Positions 27,306 to 34,893 of a stretch of DNA of 64,000 nucleotides are shown piece after piece (positions within the stretch are counted from its first letter, which is position 1; every line of letters begins with the position of its first letter). A program made the position numbers and the translations under genes. Source of the stretch: Chryseobacterium turcicum (GTDB lineage: Bacteria > Bacteroidota > Bacteroidia > Flavobacteriales > Weeksellaceae); contig NZ_JAJNAY010000001.1 of the NCBI RefSeq assembly GCF_021010565.1, forward strand, positions 496,001-560,000. Direction: 5' to 3'. Below the pieces are notes generated by a model. It did not search any database, had not been told where the DNA came from, and worked only from the letters and a program-made list of their open reading frames with translations.

Positions 27306-28051
27306 GCTTTTGTGGTTAAAATATTATCAATTCTAAAAGTTGAATACTTTTCACGTTCCAAAAATAGTAATAAATCTACCAAAACATTGTACGTTTTTTC
27401 TGATGTGTCGTGAAGCAGAATAATGCTGCCTTTTTTTAAGTTTTTGGTGACTTTTCGATGAATTTTTTTCTCATTTTCTGTAATCGTATCTAAAGAACGA
27501 ACATTCCAGCCGATGCTTTTCTTATGAGTTTTTTGGATTGCTTTTGCAATATTCGGATTGGTAACGCCAAAAGGAGGTCTGTATAAATTGGTTTTGATAT
27601 TTCTGACTTTCATCATTACTTCATCACATTTTTGAATTTCTTCAATCATCTTTGAAGTGGATAAAAAACCAGTATTATTAGAATGTGAAAACGTATGATT
27701 CCCAATGGTATGACCTTCAGCAATGATTCTTTGAAACGTTTCGGGATATTTTTCGATTTGTTTTCCGATACAGAAAAAAGTCGCTTTGATATTATTCTCT
27801 TTTAGTAAGTCTAAAAACTTCGGTGTAAACTCGGTCGGTCCATCATCAAAAGTCAAAGCCACTTCTTTGATTTTTGTTCTTTTATGGGTAAAACTGTTGA
27901 CAAAATAGCTTAATGTGATGTCGAATGAACCCCAAATAACAACCGCTGAAAATAGGATGAAGCAAAAGATGTAAACCCAAAATGTAGCCTGAAATGCATA
28001 GATAAAAACGTTGCAGAAAATGTAAAAAACAATGAATGGATAATGTTTCAT
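27293..28051 (-). CDS. Polysaccharide deacetylase (NodB-type)
   Basis: The 252-residue protein has an N-terminal membrane region (two hydrophobic segments, residues 1-45) and a NodB domain. Its motifs are ALTFDDGPTEFT (motif 1), GNHTFSHSN (motif 2, metal ligands), YRPPFGVTNP (motif 3) and ILLHDTSE (motif 5). It would remove acyl groups from a sugar polymer or cluster-specific lipid. Family members are regularly seen in flexirubin clusters as I know them. The last codons lie in a dispersed repeat. Confidence 0.88.
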   Translation of the reverse strand: MKHYPFIVFYIFCNVFIYAFQATFWVYIFCFILFSAVVIWGSFDITLSYFVNSFTHKRTKIKEVALTFDDGPTEFTPKFLDLLKENNIKATFFCIGKQIEKYPETFQRIIAEGHTIGNHTFSHSNNTGFLSTSKMIEEIQKCDEVMMKVRNIKTNLYRPPFGVTNPNIAKAIQKTHKKSIGWNVRSLDTITENEKKIHRKVTKNLKKGSIILLHDTSEKTYNVLVDLLLFLEREKYSTFRIDNILTTKALTH

Positions 28052-28069
28052 TTTGACTGGTTTTTTAAA

Positions 28070-28744
28070 TTATTCTATTAATCTGCTGTTCAATAATGTT
28101 TTTCGACCTTCTTTATCGATAAAATATTTCTTAATCCATAAACAGTCTCTGTTATAAACATATTGATAATTAAGCACAACCGCATCTTTAAAATCATAAT
28201 CTTGAAGAATAATATTTTCGTCTTTTAATCTGATAGACTTTGTCTTATTTTCTATAATGTTCTTGCATTTATCATAAGAAAAGCTATTCATGCTACCTGT
28301 TATGTAACCTAATGATCCGTTAAATTGCCGTTCATACTGTTTTGAAATAAGTCCCTCCTTATTATATTGATAAGTTTTTGAATATACAGAGAGAATTCCG
28401 TGTTCTGAGGTTAATTGATTTTTATCATTGTAAAAATAATTAATCTCAGAATCGCGCATTAAATTACCAGTACTTGAATAGGTATTATTAATAGTGTCTT
28501 TTTCCAAGATTTCTATCGAGCTATCAATTTTAGTAGTTGAAATTAAAGAGTCATCCTCAAATATTTCTTCTAAAAAAGGTTTTCCGTTTTTCAAATGATA
28601 AACAGTAGTTTGATTTGAATGACTATTAATGATTGCTACTTTTGAGTACTTAATCCAATTTGGATTTTCCTCTAAAACTTTTTGGCTATAAAACGACTGA
28701 GGTATTAAAATGAATAGAAAACAGATTAAAGAGTAGTATTTCAT
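28070..28744 (-). CDS. Exported protein of unknown function (YD-repeat-like)
   Basis: A signal peptide (MKYYSLICFLFILIPQSFYSQ) is followed by a beta-rich region with tyrosine-containing strands (INYFYNDKNQLTSEHG, TYQYNKEGLISKQYE, FSYDKCKNIIENK). The pattern resembles the antiparallel-toxin-type YD strand motif, though there are only about three copies. No catalytic motif is seen. It lies between the deacetylase and the chain-length-factor gene, probably in the same operon. Confidence 0.7.
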   Translation of the reverse strand: MKYYSLICFLFILIPQSFYSQKVLEENPNWIKYSKVAIINSHSNQTTVYHLKNGKPFLEEIFEDDSLISTTKIDSSIEILEKDTINNTYSSTGNLMRDSEINYFYNDKNQLTSEHGILSVYSKTYQYNKEGLISKQYERQFNGSLGYITGSMNSFSYDKCKNIIENKTKSIRLKDENIILQDYDFKDAVVLNYQYVYNRDCLWIKKYFIDKEGRKTLLNSRLIE

Positions 28745-28754
28745 CTTTTTAGAT

Positions 28755-29843
28755 TTAAGTTTTCTCTAAGAAAACTAGACTATGGTCATTTCCTCCTAAG
28801 TGATTATAAAGAAGTATATTTTTAATACTTTCTTTTTTTATATTATTAATCATCATCACTTCAGGAATTTCCTGATTTTTTAAAATATGACAGGCCATAA
28901 ATGTTGAAAACCCATTTGCTGTATTGAATTCTCCACTCAAATGCTTGTAATATAATTGTGATGAATTTGGAAATATTTCCGAAGCATTTTTATAATAAAC
29001 ATCAGATTCAGAATCTCCACTAAATCCTAAAATAACAGCATCAATATCCTGAGTTGTTAATTGAGTCTTTGTTAAAAAATCTTCAATGAATTTTTGAGTT
29101 TCATTTAAATCTAATTGATTAATAATTTGAATATCTGTAAGTTTAGCATAAGTGCTTTCTGTTTTTTCTTTTCCTAAAACAAAAAAACTAGAACCTTCTC
29201 CCCAAATAACTCCATCAGTTTTTGAGTTTAAATAATCAACGGGAAAATTTTCTTCTTTTTTGATGGTATTGTTTAATTTGTACAATTCCATTGTTCTATC
29301 GGTTTGTTCGTCTGTAGAACCCACCAAAATGTTTGAAGCTTCATCATCATTGATTTGAAGTTGAGCATCCAACAGAGAAAATTCTAGAGAAGAAGAGGTG
29401 TTGACGTATGTGAAATTATAGCCGTGACATTGCAATCCCAAAGCGATTTGTCCTGCAACGGTATTGTGAGTCGATTGAATAAAATAAGTAGGAGTCAGAA
29501 ATTCTTCATTATTTTCCAAAACATTTTTAAGAAATTTTTCAGAGTCTTGTGAACAACCCATTCCTGTTCCTACAATTACAGCATCAGGATTTTCTATTCC
29601 GGCTTCTTTTAGTGCGAAGTGGGAAGCTACGGAGCTCATTTTTACAGTTTTAGACATTCTTCTGCTTGCTGCAGGCGGAATGAATTGTTTGTAATTGGGC
29701 TCAATAGCTTTTAAAATCTGAGCTGAATTTTCAGGTTTTAAATTACTGAAAAAGTTTTCGTTTAAAGTGTCCTGAACCGAGATGCAGGCTGCACTGTTGA
29801 TGTAAACGGGGCTCACGATTTTGAAAAAATTAAGGTTGAACAA
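28755..29843 (-). CDS. Chain-length-factor-like ketosynthase without catalytic residues
   Basis: The 362-residue protein has the thiolase fold (QSTHNTVAGQIALGLQ, GEGSSFFVLGKE) but lacks catalysis. The active-site Cys is replaced in the FTYVNTSSSLEF segment by Ser. The two His motifs are lost (VILGFSGDSESD, HLSGEFNTANGF). In aryl-polyene systems such a partner pairs with an active KS to set chain length. Its gene overlaps the upstream KS gene by 31 bases, which supports a KS/CLF heterodimer. Confidence 0.85.
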   Translation of the reverse strand: MFNLNFFKIVSPVYINSAACISVQDTLNENFFSNLKPENSAQILKAIEPNYKQFIPPAASRRMSKTVKMSSVASHFALKEAGIENPDAVIVGTGMGCSQDSEKFLKNVLENNEEFLTPTYFIQSTHNTVAGQIALGLQCHGYNFTYVNTSSSLEFSLLDAQLQINDDEASNILVGSTDEQTDRTMELYKLNNTIKKEENFPVDYLNSKTDGVIWGEGSSFFVLGKEKTESTYAKLTDIQIINQLDLNETQKFIEDFLTKTQLTTQDIDAVILGFSGDSESDVYYKNASEIFPNSSQLYYKHLSGEFNTANGFSTFMACHILKNQEIPEVMMINNIKKESIKNILLYNHLGGNDHSLVFLEKT

Positions 29844-31012
29844 TTTCCTCCAAACCCAAACGAATTGGAAAGAACGTGATTGATGTTTTTTTCTTTCAAT
29901 TCTGTAACGGGTTTTAAGTCAAATTCTTCCATTTTTGTTTTAAAATTCAAATTTGGGAAAATGACGTTGTTTTGCATTGCCAAAATTGAATAAACAGCTT
30001 CAATTCCTGCAGCAGCAGCTAAAGTGTGACCTGTAAATGCTTTTGTAGAACTGAATTCCGGAACTTGATTTTCTCCAAAAATTCTTATCATCGCAATTCC
30101 TTCCGACAAATCGTTGTTTGGTGTTGCCGTTCCGTGAACGTTGATATAATCGATGTTTTCCTTCTCTAAACCAGAAACTTTCAATGCTTTTTCCATTGCT
30201 AGATAAGCACCTTGTCCGTTTTCTGAAGAAGCGGTTTGATGATGTGCATCATTGGCGTTTCCATATCCTGAAAGATAGGCTAAAACCTTTTTGTTTTCTT
30301 TTTTTACCAATTCGTCAGATTCCAAAATAATAAACGCGGCTGCTTCACCAAGATTCAGACCTTTTCTGTCGTTGTCGAAAGGGGTGTTGTAAGAATCTGT
30401 AAGAATCATTAACGTGTTGAATCCATTTAAAGTGAATTTTGAAAGAGAATCTGTTCCGCCAACAATCACACGGTCTAAAACGCCATTTTTAATGAGTTTC
30501 GCACCCATCATAATTGCATTGGCAGCTGATGAACAAGCAGTACTGATGGTAGAAACCATTCCTTTCAAGCCTAATGATTCTGCAATGGCAAGCGATGAAT
30601 TTCCTGCATCGTGAGCGTCAATGTATTTTTGCTTTTCAGGGAAATCTTCGTAAGAATAGAAATATTTTTCGGTAACGTCCATTCCGCCCACGCTTGTGGA
30701 AGAAATAAGCCCGGTTTTGTACTCGTTAACATCCGAAATTTTGGCACTTTCTACGGCTTCTTTAGCGGCAATCATTCCTAATAAAGCGGTTCTTGTCGCA
30801 TTGTTGTCTTCAGCAAGCTGAAGTTTCTGCACTAAGGCTTCATTAGATAATTTTATTTCGCCCGTTTTGAATTTTCCGGAAAGACTGGTTTCAAACATTT
30901 CGATATCTGAGATACCATGTTTACCGGTCGTTAGCGAAATAAAATTTTCCTCAACATTGTTACCAATGGAGGAAATAATGCCCATTCCTGTAATGGCAAT
31001 TTTTTGACTCAT
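29813..31012 (-). CDS. Beta-ketoacyl-ACP synthase (KS of the KS/CLF pair)
   Basis: The 399-residue enzyme has the Cys-His-His triad: Cys160 in STACSSAAN, His293 in NVHGTATPNND and His329 in TKAFTGHTLAAAAG. The C-terminal NSFGFGGNCSTL loop is present. It overlaps the CLF-like gene by 31 bases and follows the ACP gene by about 80 bases holding a dispersed inverted repeat. It is probably the main chain-extending enzyme of the polyene. Confidence 0.92.
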   Translation of the reverse strand: MSQKIAITGMGIISSIGNNVEENFISLTTGKHGISDIEMFETSLSGKFKTGEIKLSNEALVQKLQLAEDNNATRTALLGMIAAKEAVESAKISDVNEYKTGLISSTSVGGMDVTEKYFYSYEDFPEKQKYIDAHDAGNSSLAIAESLGLKGMVSTISTACSSAANAIMMGAKLIKNGVLDRVIVGGTDSLSKFTLNGFNTLMILTDSYNTPFDNDRKGLNLGEAAAFIILESDELVKKENKKVLAYLSGYGNANDAHHQTASSENGQGAYLAMEKALKVSGLEKENIDYINVHGTATPNNDLSEGIAMIRIFGENQVPEFSSTKAFTGHTLAAAAGIEAVYSILAMQNNVIFPNLNFKTKMEEFDLKPVTELKEKNINHVLSNSFGFGGNCSTLIFSKS

Positions 31013-31020
31013 CTTTTACC

Positions 31021-31092
31021 AAATGTAACAATGCATCAATGTAACAGTTTACCAATTGCTAGACTGTTATATTGATACATTGGTATATTAAT
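31021..31092. repeat. Imperfect inverted repeat, TGTAACAAT family
   Basis: A left arm (TGTAACAATGCATCAATGTAACAGT type) is followed by ttaccaattgctag and a right arm with the reverse complement (actgttatattgatacatt). It resembles the repeats around the first ACP and KS genes, so both ACP/KS junctions carry the family. Confidence 0.65.
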
Positions 31093-31350
31093 TTATTTTG
31101 TTCTGTTTTCTTCGATGAATTTTGCCATCACCTCGATAGATTGGAAGATTTCTTTTCCTTTTTTAGGGTCAGATAATTTAATTCCGTAGTCTTTGTCAAG
31201 AAGTACAATTAATTCTAGAGCGTCGATAGAATCTAATCCAAGACCACCACCAAAAAGAGGGTCTGTATCTTTAATTTCTTCTATTGCAACGTCTTCAAGA
31301 TTAAGAGTTTCGATGATTTTGTTTTTTAATTCTAATTTTAAATCTTCCAT
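31093..31350 (-). CDS. Acyl carrier protein (second)
   Basis: The 85-residue ACP has Ser41 in the GLGLDSIDALEL motif as the phosphopantetheine site, with acidic helices around it. It is a different sequence from the ACP at 14880, as expected if the two have separate roles (starter loading versus extension). It is transcribed just ahead of the KS gene. Confidence 0.93.
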   Translation of the reverse strand: MEDLKLELKNKIIETLNLEDVAIEEIKDTDPLFGGGLGLDSIDALELIVLLDKDYGIKLSDPKKGKEIFQSIEVMAKFIEENRTK

Positions 31351-31378
31351 AAAAATTAATTTGAAAATATGTTAATTA

Positions 31379-31501
31379 GATAATTTGAAAACGTTTAACA
31401 AAATATTAAATTTTAAATAAAAAAAATATTTTGTTAAATAATTGCTGTACTTAATTATGATAATATCTTTCATTTTCAAGTTAGCACATTTTCAAATTAT
31501 C
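31379..31501. repeat. Nested inverted repeats in the ACP leader region
   Basis: An outer pair (GATAATTTGAAAACG at 31379-31393 and CATTTTCAAATTATC at 31487-31501, 14 of 15 matching) encloses an inner perfect pair (TTTAACAAAATATT at 31394-31407 and its complement at 31425-31438). It lies upstream of the ACP gene and could act as a repeat remnant or affect its expression. Confidence 0.7.
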
Positions 31502-31505
31502 AAAT

Positions 31506-32045
31506 TTATAATGTGAGCAAATATACAAAAGCTTTATAACTTTCCTGATATAGTTCGACCCAGCCACACAAGACTTTTTCGGCTTTTTTTGATTGCATAA
31601 TTTGTGCCGCATAAGTGTTTAAAAACTTTTCATCAAATTCATCCAAAACAAAAAAAGCATTTTCGGTCTGCATTTTATGTTTAATGCTGATTTCGCCTAC
31701 ACAAATATTGGGTAAAGTGTAAACAAAAACGGCAGGACTCGGGAAATAATTGTCCTGAGAATTGATGCTTTCCTGATATTTAAAATCGGTATCGAGACTT
31801 GATGATTTGTTGGCGAAAACTAAAGCTGTTTTGCTGTTGTCTTGGTCTTTTAAAATCATTTCGGAAGCAAGAAAAGCCAGCTTACTCAAGTTATCCATCT
31901 TATGAAATTTTGGATAATTGATTTCTAAACTTTTATAAGCTTCTTTCGCAAAATCTGAAAAATTTTCGGTTTGAGTTTCAAAAATAATTTCGTTGTTGAG
32001 AACAATTTTCGAGTTTTCTATAGTGCAAATATCTGTTTTCTTCAT
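31506..32045 (-). CDS. Short ketosynthase-like protein (N-terminal half only)
   Basis: The 179-residue product resembles only the N-terminal half of a ketosynthase or chain-length factor. [20 protein letters not shown] followed by ISIKHKM recalls the segment leading to the active site of Pfam Ketoacyl-synt_2. [13 protein letters not shown] recalls the next conserved strand (vLvGw.E). No catalytic Cys or later His motif is present. It is intact and sits in the operon, so it may be a genuine small cluster protein. Assignment is by recalled similarity. Confidence 0.65.
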   Translation of the reverse strand: MKKTDICTIENSKIVLNNEIIFETQTENFSDFAKEAYKSLEINYPKFHKMDNLSKLAFLASEMILKDQDNSKTALVFANKSSSLDTDFKYQESINSQDNYFPSPAVFVYTLPNICVGEISIKHKMQTENAFFVLDEFDEKFLNTYAAQIMQSKKAEKVLCGWVELYQESYKAFVYLLTL

Positions 32046-32066
32046 TAATAAGTTTCAATAAAAGTA

Positions 32067-32354
32067 TTAGGGCTTTCGTTCTGGGTTTTGATGCGTGTTG
32101 AAAACAGAGAAGACGATAATTTCCTTTTCAATAACTTCAAAAATGATAATAAAAGGGAATTTTTGAATATACGCTTCACGTAAATTTTCTTTTTTCAAAG
32201 GAAAATGCAGTGGATTATTTTGAATTCGTGAAAAATAAAATTCGACTTTTTGCGTAAATTTTTTTCCAAGACCAATTTGCCTACTTTCATACCATAATGC
32301 AGCTTCAAGTAAATCAGCTTCAGTATTTGGAGATAAGGATAGGTGGTAAGTCAT
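32067..32354 (-). CDS. RelE/ParE-type toxin
   Basis: The 95-residue protein matches the ParE/RelE layout: an N-terminal LSPNTEADLLEAALWYESR helix, then FTQKVEFYFSRIQNNP, and C-terminal strands REAYIQKFPFIIIFEVIE with IIVFSVFNTHQNP. ParE toxins poison gyrase and RelE toxins cut mRNA; the exact target cannot be told. Its start overlaps the antitoxin stop by four bases. Confidence 0.85.
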   Translation of the reverse strand: MTYHLSLSPNTEADLLEAALWYESRQIGLGKKFTQKVEFYFSRIQNNPLHFPLKKENLREAYIQKFPFIIIFEVIEKEIIVFSVFNTHQNPERKP

Positions 32355-32602
32355 AATTTATCCATCAATCTTGCTTTCACCTCTTCCCAAGAAGATGTTT
32401 TTGATTCACCCTTCAGATATTTTTCACGCTCTTCTTCAATCCGGTCATATACATAGTCCGGAACTTGTGGGTATTCTGAAGTTTCTAATTCTGAATCTTC
32501 CTCTTCAGCCTCAATTATTGCATTGAAAATGCGAAGAATACGCTCATCTGCTTCATCAATAAAATTGTGAATTCTTTTTCTGATTTCTAAAGTAGAGTCC
32601 AT
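32351..32602 (-). CDS. Antitoxin of a RelE/ParE-type pair
   Basis: The 83-residue acidic protein has two predicted helices and a C-terminal KTSSWEEVKARLMDKL tail, typical of the short antitoxins encoded just upstream of ParE toxins. The ATGA overlap with the toxin gene shows translational coupling. It is transcribed in the same direction as the surrounding flexirubin genes. Confidence 0.82.
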   Translation of the reverse strand: MDSTLEIRKRIHNFIDEADERILRIFNAIIEAEEEDSELETSEYPQVPDYVYDRIEEEREKYLKGESKTSSWEEVKARLMDKL

Positions 32603-32641
32603 TTCCTAAAACTTTAATTCTATCAAAATTACAAAATTATT

Positions 32642-33790
32642 TTATGCTTTCTCCAAAACAATTGCCGCATTACAGCCACCAAAACCTGATGCTGTTTTCA
32701 GAATATATTTAATTTCTACTGGTTGATTTTCTTTGATAATATTTAAATCTTGAGAAACTCCCATTTCTTCAAAGTTTTTAGAAGGAATTAAGGTTTTGTT
32801 TAAAGCAGATTCCATTGAAATAATGCTTTCTAACAATCCTGCCGCGCCCAAACAATGTCCGTAATAGCCTTTCATACTGTTTAGAGGAACGTTTTGTAAA
32901 TCCATCCTGTTGAAAGCGATGGCTTCCATTTCGTCGTTGTAAATTGTTGCTGTTCCGTGAGCGGAAATAAAATCGATTTTTTCGGCTGAAACTTTTGCTT
33001 CTTTCATTGCATTTTGAATGCTTGCAAACAATCCGTCACCAGTTCTTGAGGGTCCGGAAATATGATTGGCATCATTAATGGCAGAATCGCCTAAAACTTT
33101 AAACCTAAATTTTTCAGTTTGATTTAATTCTGAAGTAATATAAATCGCTGCAGTTGCTTCACCCAGATTAATTCCGTTACGGTTTTTGTCGTACGGTTTG
33201 CAAGGTTCAGTTCCGATTGCCTGAAAAGAATTAAAACCTGAAATCACAAACTCTGAAATTTCGTCTCCGGCAAGTACAAAAGCGTTTTTGTATTTTCCTG
33301 CCTGAATCATATTTTTCGCTACAGAAATTGCCATTACGCCAGAAACACAAGCATTAGAAACGACGATAGGTTTAGTTTTAAATCCGAAAAAATCAGCAAT
33401 CTTTTGAGCTAAACTTGAAAGGAAAACTCCTTCCGGTAAAGTTGTTTGATTTTTTAAGATACTAATGTTTCCTTTTGTTGTAGATAATATAAAAGCCGTT
33501 TCATCTGAAATTGAATGTCTTTCTACCAAAGGTTTTATACTTAGTAAAAACATTTTTTCAAGTCTTGTGAAATTTTCCTTGCTACTCTGAGCGGAGTCGA
33601 AGAGTTTATTGAATTCTTCCTCCAATTTTTCATCATCAATTTTAGAAACAAAAAAAGCATCTTGATTATCGATGACTTTATGCAAAGCGACACCAGATTT
33701 CCCTTTTAAAAGTGCTTTCCAGTTTGATTGAACGTCAAAACCTAAAGGGGTGACGCAATTATAATCTGTAATGTAAATTTCTTTGTTCAT
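32642..33790 (-). CDS. Beta-ketoacyl-ACP synthase (third in cluster)
   Basis: The 382-residue enzyme retains Cys148 (VSNACVSGV), His278 (ISAHGTATIYND) and His312 (KGYYGHCLGAAG), and the TASGFGGCNAAI loop. It is more divergent than the other two KSs and lacks the usual N-terminal TGMG. In aryl-polyene systems an additional KS handles early starter condensation; that role is inferred. Confidence 0.88.
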   Translation of the reverse strand: MNKEIYITDYNCVTPLGFDVQSNWKALLKGKSGVALHKVIDNQDAFFVSKIDDEKLEEEFNKLFDSAQSSKENFTRLEKMFLLSIKPLVERHSISDETAFILSTTKGNISILKNQTTLPEGVFLSSLAQKIADFFGFKTKPIVVSNACVSGVMAISVAKNMIQAGKYKNAFVLAGDEISEFVISGFNSFQAIGTEPCKPYDKNRNGINLGEATAAIYITSELNQTEKFRFKVLGDSAINDANHISGPSRTGDGLFASIQNAMKEAKVSAEKIDFISAHGTATIYNDEMEAIAFNRMDLQNVPLNSMKGYYGHCLGAAGLLESIISMESALNKTLIPSKNFEEMGVSQDLNIIKENQPVEIKYILKTASGFGGCNAAIVLEKA

Positions 33791-33850
33791 TTATTAGTGA
33801 AATTTTCGAGTCATATTTTGAAAAGCCAAAAGCTAATAGCCAATTGCCAA

Positions 33851-34273
33851 CTATAATTCCATTTTGTCTTTCCAAGCCTGAAAAAACTCAGGGTTGTACA
33901 AGCATAAATTATTATCAGAATCCAGAAAAACCTGAATGGTTTCTCCGCTGCAAACCAATTGATTATTCTGATTAAAAATCTCGTATTTGTAAATCAGTTT
34001 CGCTGAAATAGAATTGACGAAAGTGGTTACGATGTTGAATGTTTCGCCATATTTTAAAGGTAGGAAATGTTCGCAAGTGCTTTTCACAATTGGCGTTACA
34101 AATCCTGCTTTTTGAATGTCGAGATACGTCAAACCGTGCTGTCTTCCGAAGGCTTCTCTTCCGTCCTCAAAATAGACGATATAATGACCGTGCCAAACGA
34201 TTCCCAGCGGGTCTGTTTCGTTGAATCGTACACGAACTTCTTCGGTACAATTTAAATTTTCTTTAGACTGCAT
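33851..34273 (-). CDS. 4HBT-type acyl-CoA/ACP thioesterase
   Basis: From the ATG at 34273 the protein of about 140 residues is a hotdog thioesterase. It has the FNETDPLGIVWHGHYIVYFE motif, whose Asp is the catalytic residue in YbgC/4HBT proteins. It may hydrolyse off-path acyl-ACPs or release the polyene. The frame can be extended to 34324, but that region is a dispersed repeat (accacaaagggcacaag). Confidence 0.88.
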   Translation of the reverse strand: MQSKENLNCTEEVRVRFNETDPLGIVWHGHYIVYFEDGREAFGRQHGLTYLDIQKAGFVTPIVKSTCEHFLPLKYGETFNIVTTFVNSISAKLIYKYEIFNQNNQLVCSGETIQVFLDSDNNLCLYNPEFFQAWKDKMEL

Positions 34274-34288
34274 TTTGTTTTCTTTTTT

Positions 34289-34327
34289 TACCACAAAGGG
34301 CACAAGGGTTTTCACAAAGGACACAAT
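34289..34327. repeat. ACCACAAAGGGCACAAG-type repeat, left copy
   Basis: The stretch accacaaagggcacaagggt followed by tttcacaaaggacacaa is an A/C-rich repeat of a type I recall as common in Chryseobacterium. An inverted relative lies at 34841-34888, on the other side of the GxxExxY gene. Confidence 0.6.
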
Positions 34328-34355
34328 TTTTTAAATTATCTCTTAATATAACAAG

Positions 34356-34736
34356 TCAAATTGTTCCGTTGATTAATCTCTTAACGCCATTTTTAAACAA
34401 AACCGAGTTAAAATTAATAAGTAAACCCAATTTGCAATTACTTAATTTTAAATAGGTTAAAATTTGAGCGATATGAATGTCATTTAAGGATTCTACAGAT
34501 TTTATTTCTACAACAACTTTTCTTTCAACCAAAAAATCTAGCCTGTAACCAATATCAAGTTTTATATCTTCATAGATTAAGGGCATTGGTTTCTGTTTTT
34601 CTATCAGTAATCCCGACTTCTTTAATTCGAAGTACAAACATTCTTCATAGGCACTTTCCAAAAGCCCAGCTCCGAGTTGTCGATGAACTTTTAATCCGGC
34701 ATCAAAAATAATTTTTGAAATCTCATTCTCATTCAT
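34356..34736 (-). CDS. GxxExxY protein
   Basis: The 126-residue protein has the family signature GLLESAYEECLYFEL and a PD-(D/E)xK-like core (RLDFLVERKVVVEIKSVE), so it may be a nuclease-fold protein. Its function is unknown. It is flanked on both sides by inverted copies of a dispersed repeat and interrupts the run of pigment genes. That suggests it arrived as a separate unit. Confidence 0.85.
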   Translation of the reverse strand: MNENEISKIIFDAGLKVHRQLGAGLLESAYEECLYFELKKSGLLIEKQKPMPLIYEDIKLDIGYRLDFLVERKVVVEIKSVESLNDIHIAQILTYLKLSNCKLGLLINFNSVLFKNGVKRLINGTI

Positions 34737-34840
34737 ATTTGTGTTTTTAGTGGTTAAGCGTTATTTTTTTAAACTGCTAATTTTTCACAATAGACATAAA
34801 GGTTTTAAAGTTAAGTTCTTTTTTAAATAAAAATATTCAA

Positions 34841-34888
34841 TTCACCCTTGTGCTCTTCGTGAAAAATCCTAGTGTTCCTAGTGGTTAA
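34841..34888. repeat. ACCACAAAGGGCACAAG-type repeat, right copy (inverted)
   Basis: The sequence ending ...gtgttcctagtggttaa reads as the inverse of the left-copy family (accactaggaacactaggat... on the minus strand). It abuts the stop of the ABC permease gene. Confidence 0.55.
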
Positions 34889-34893
34889 AAAAG

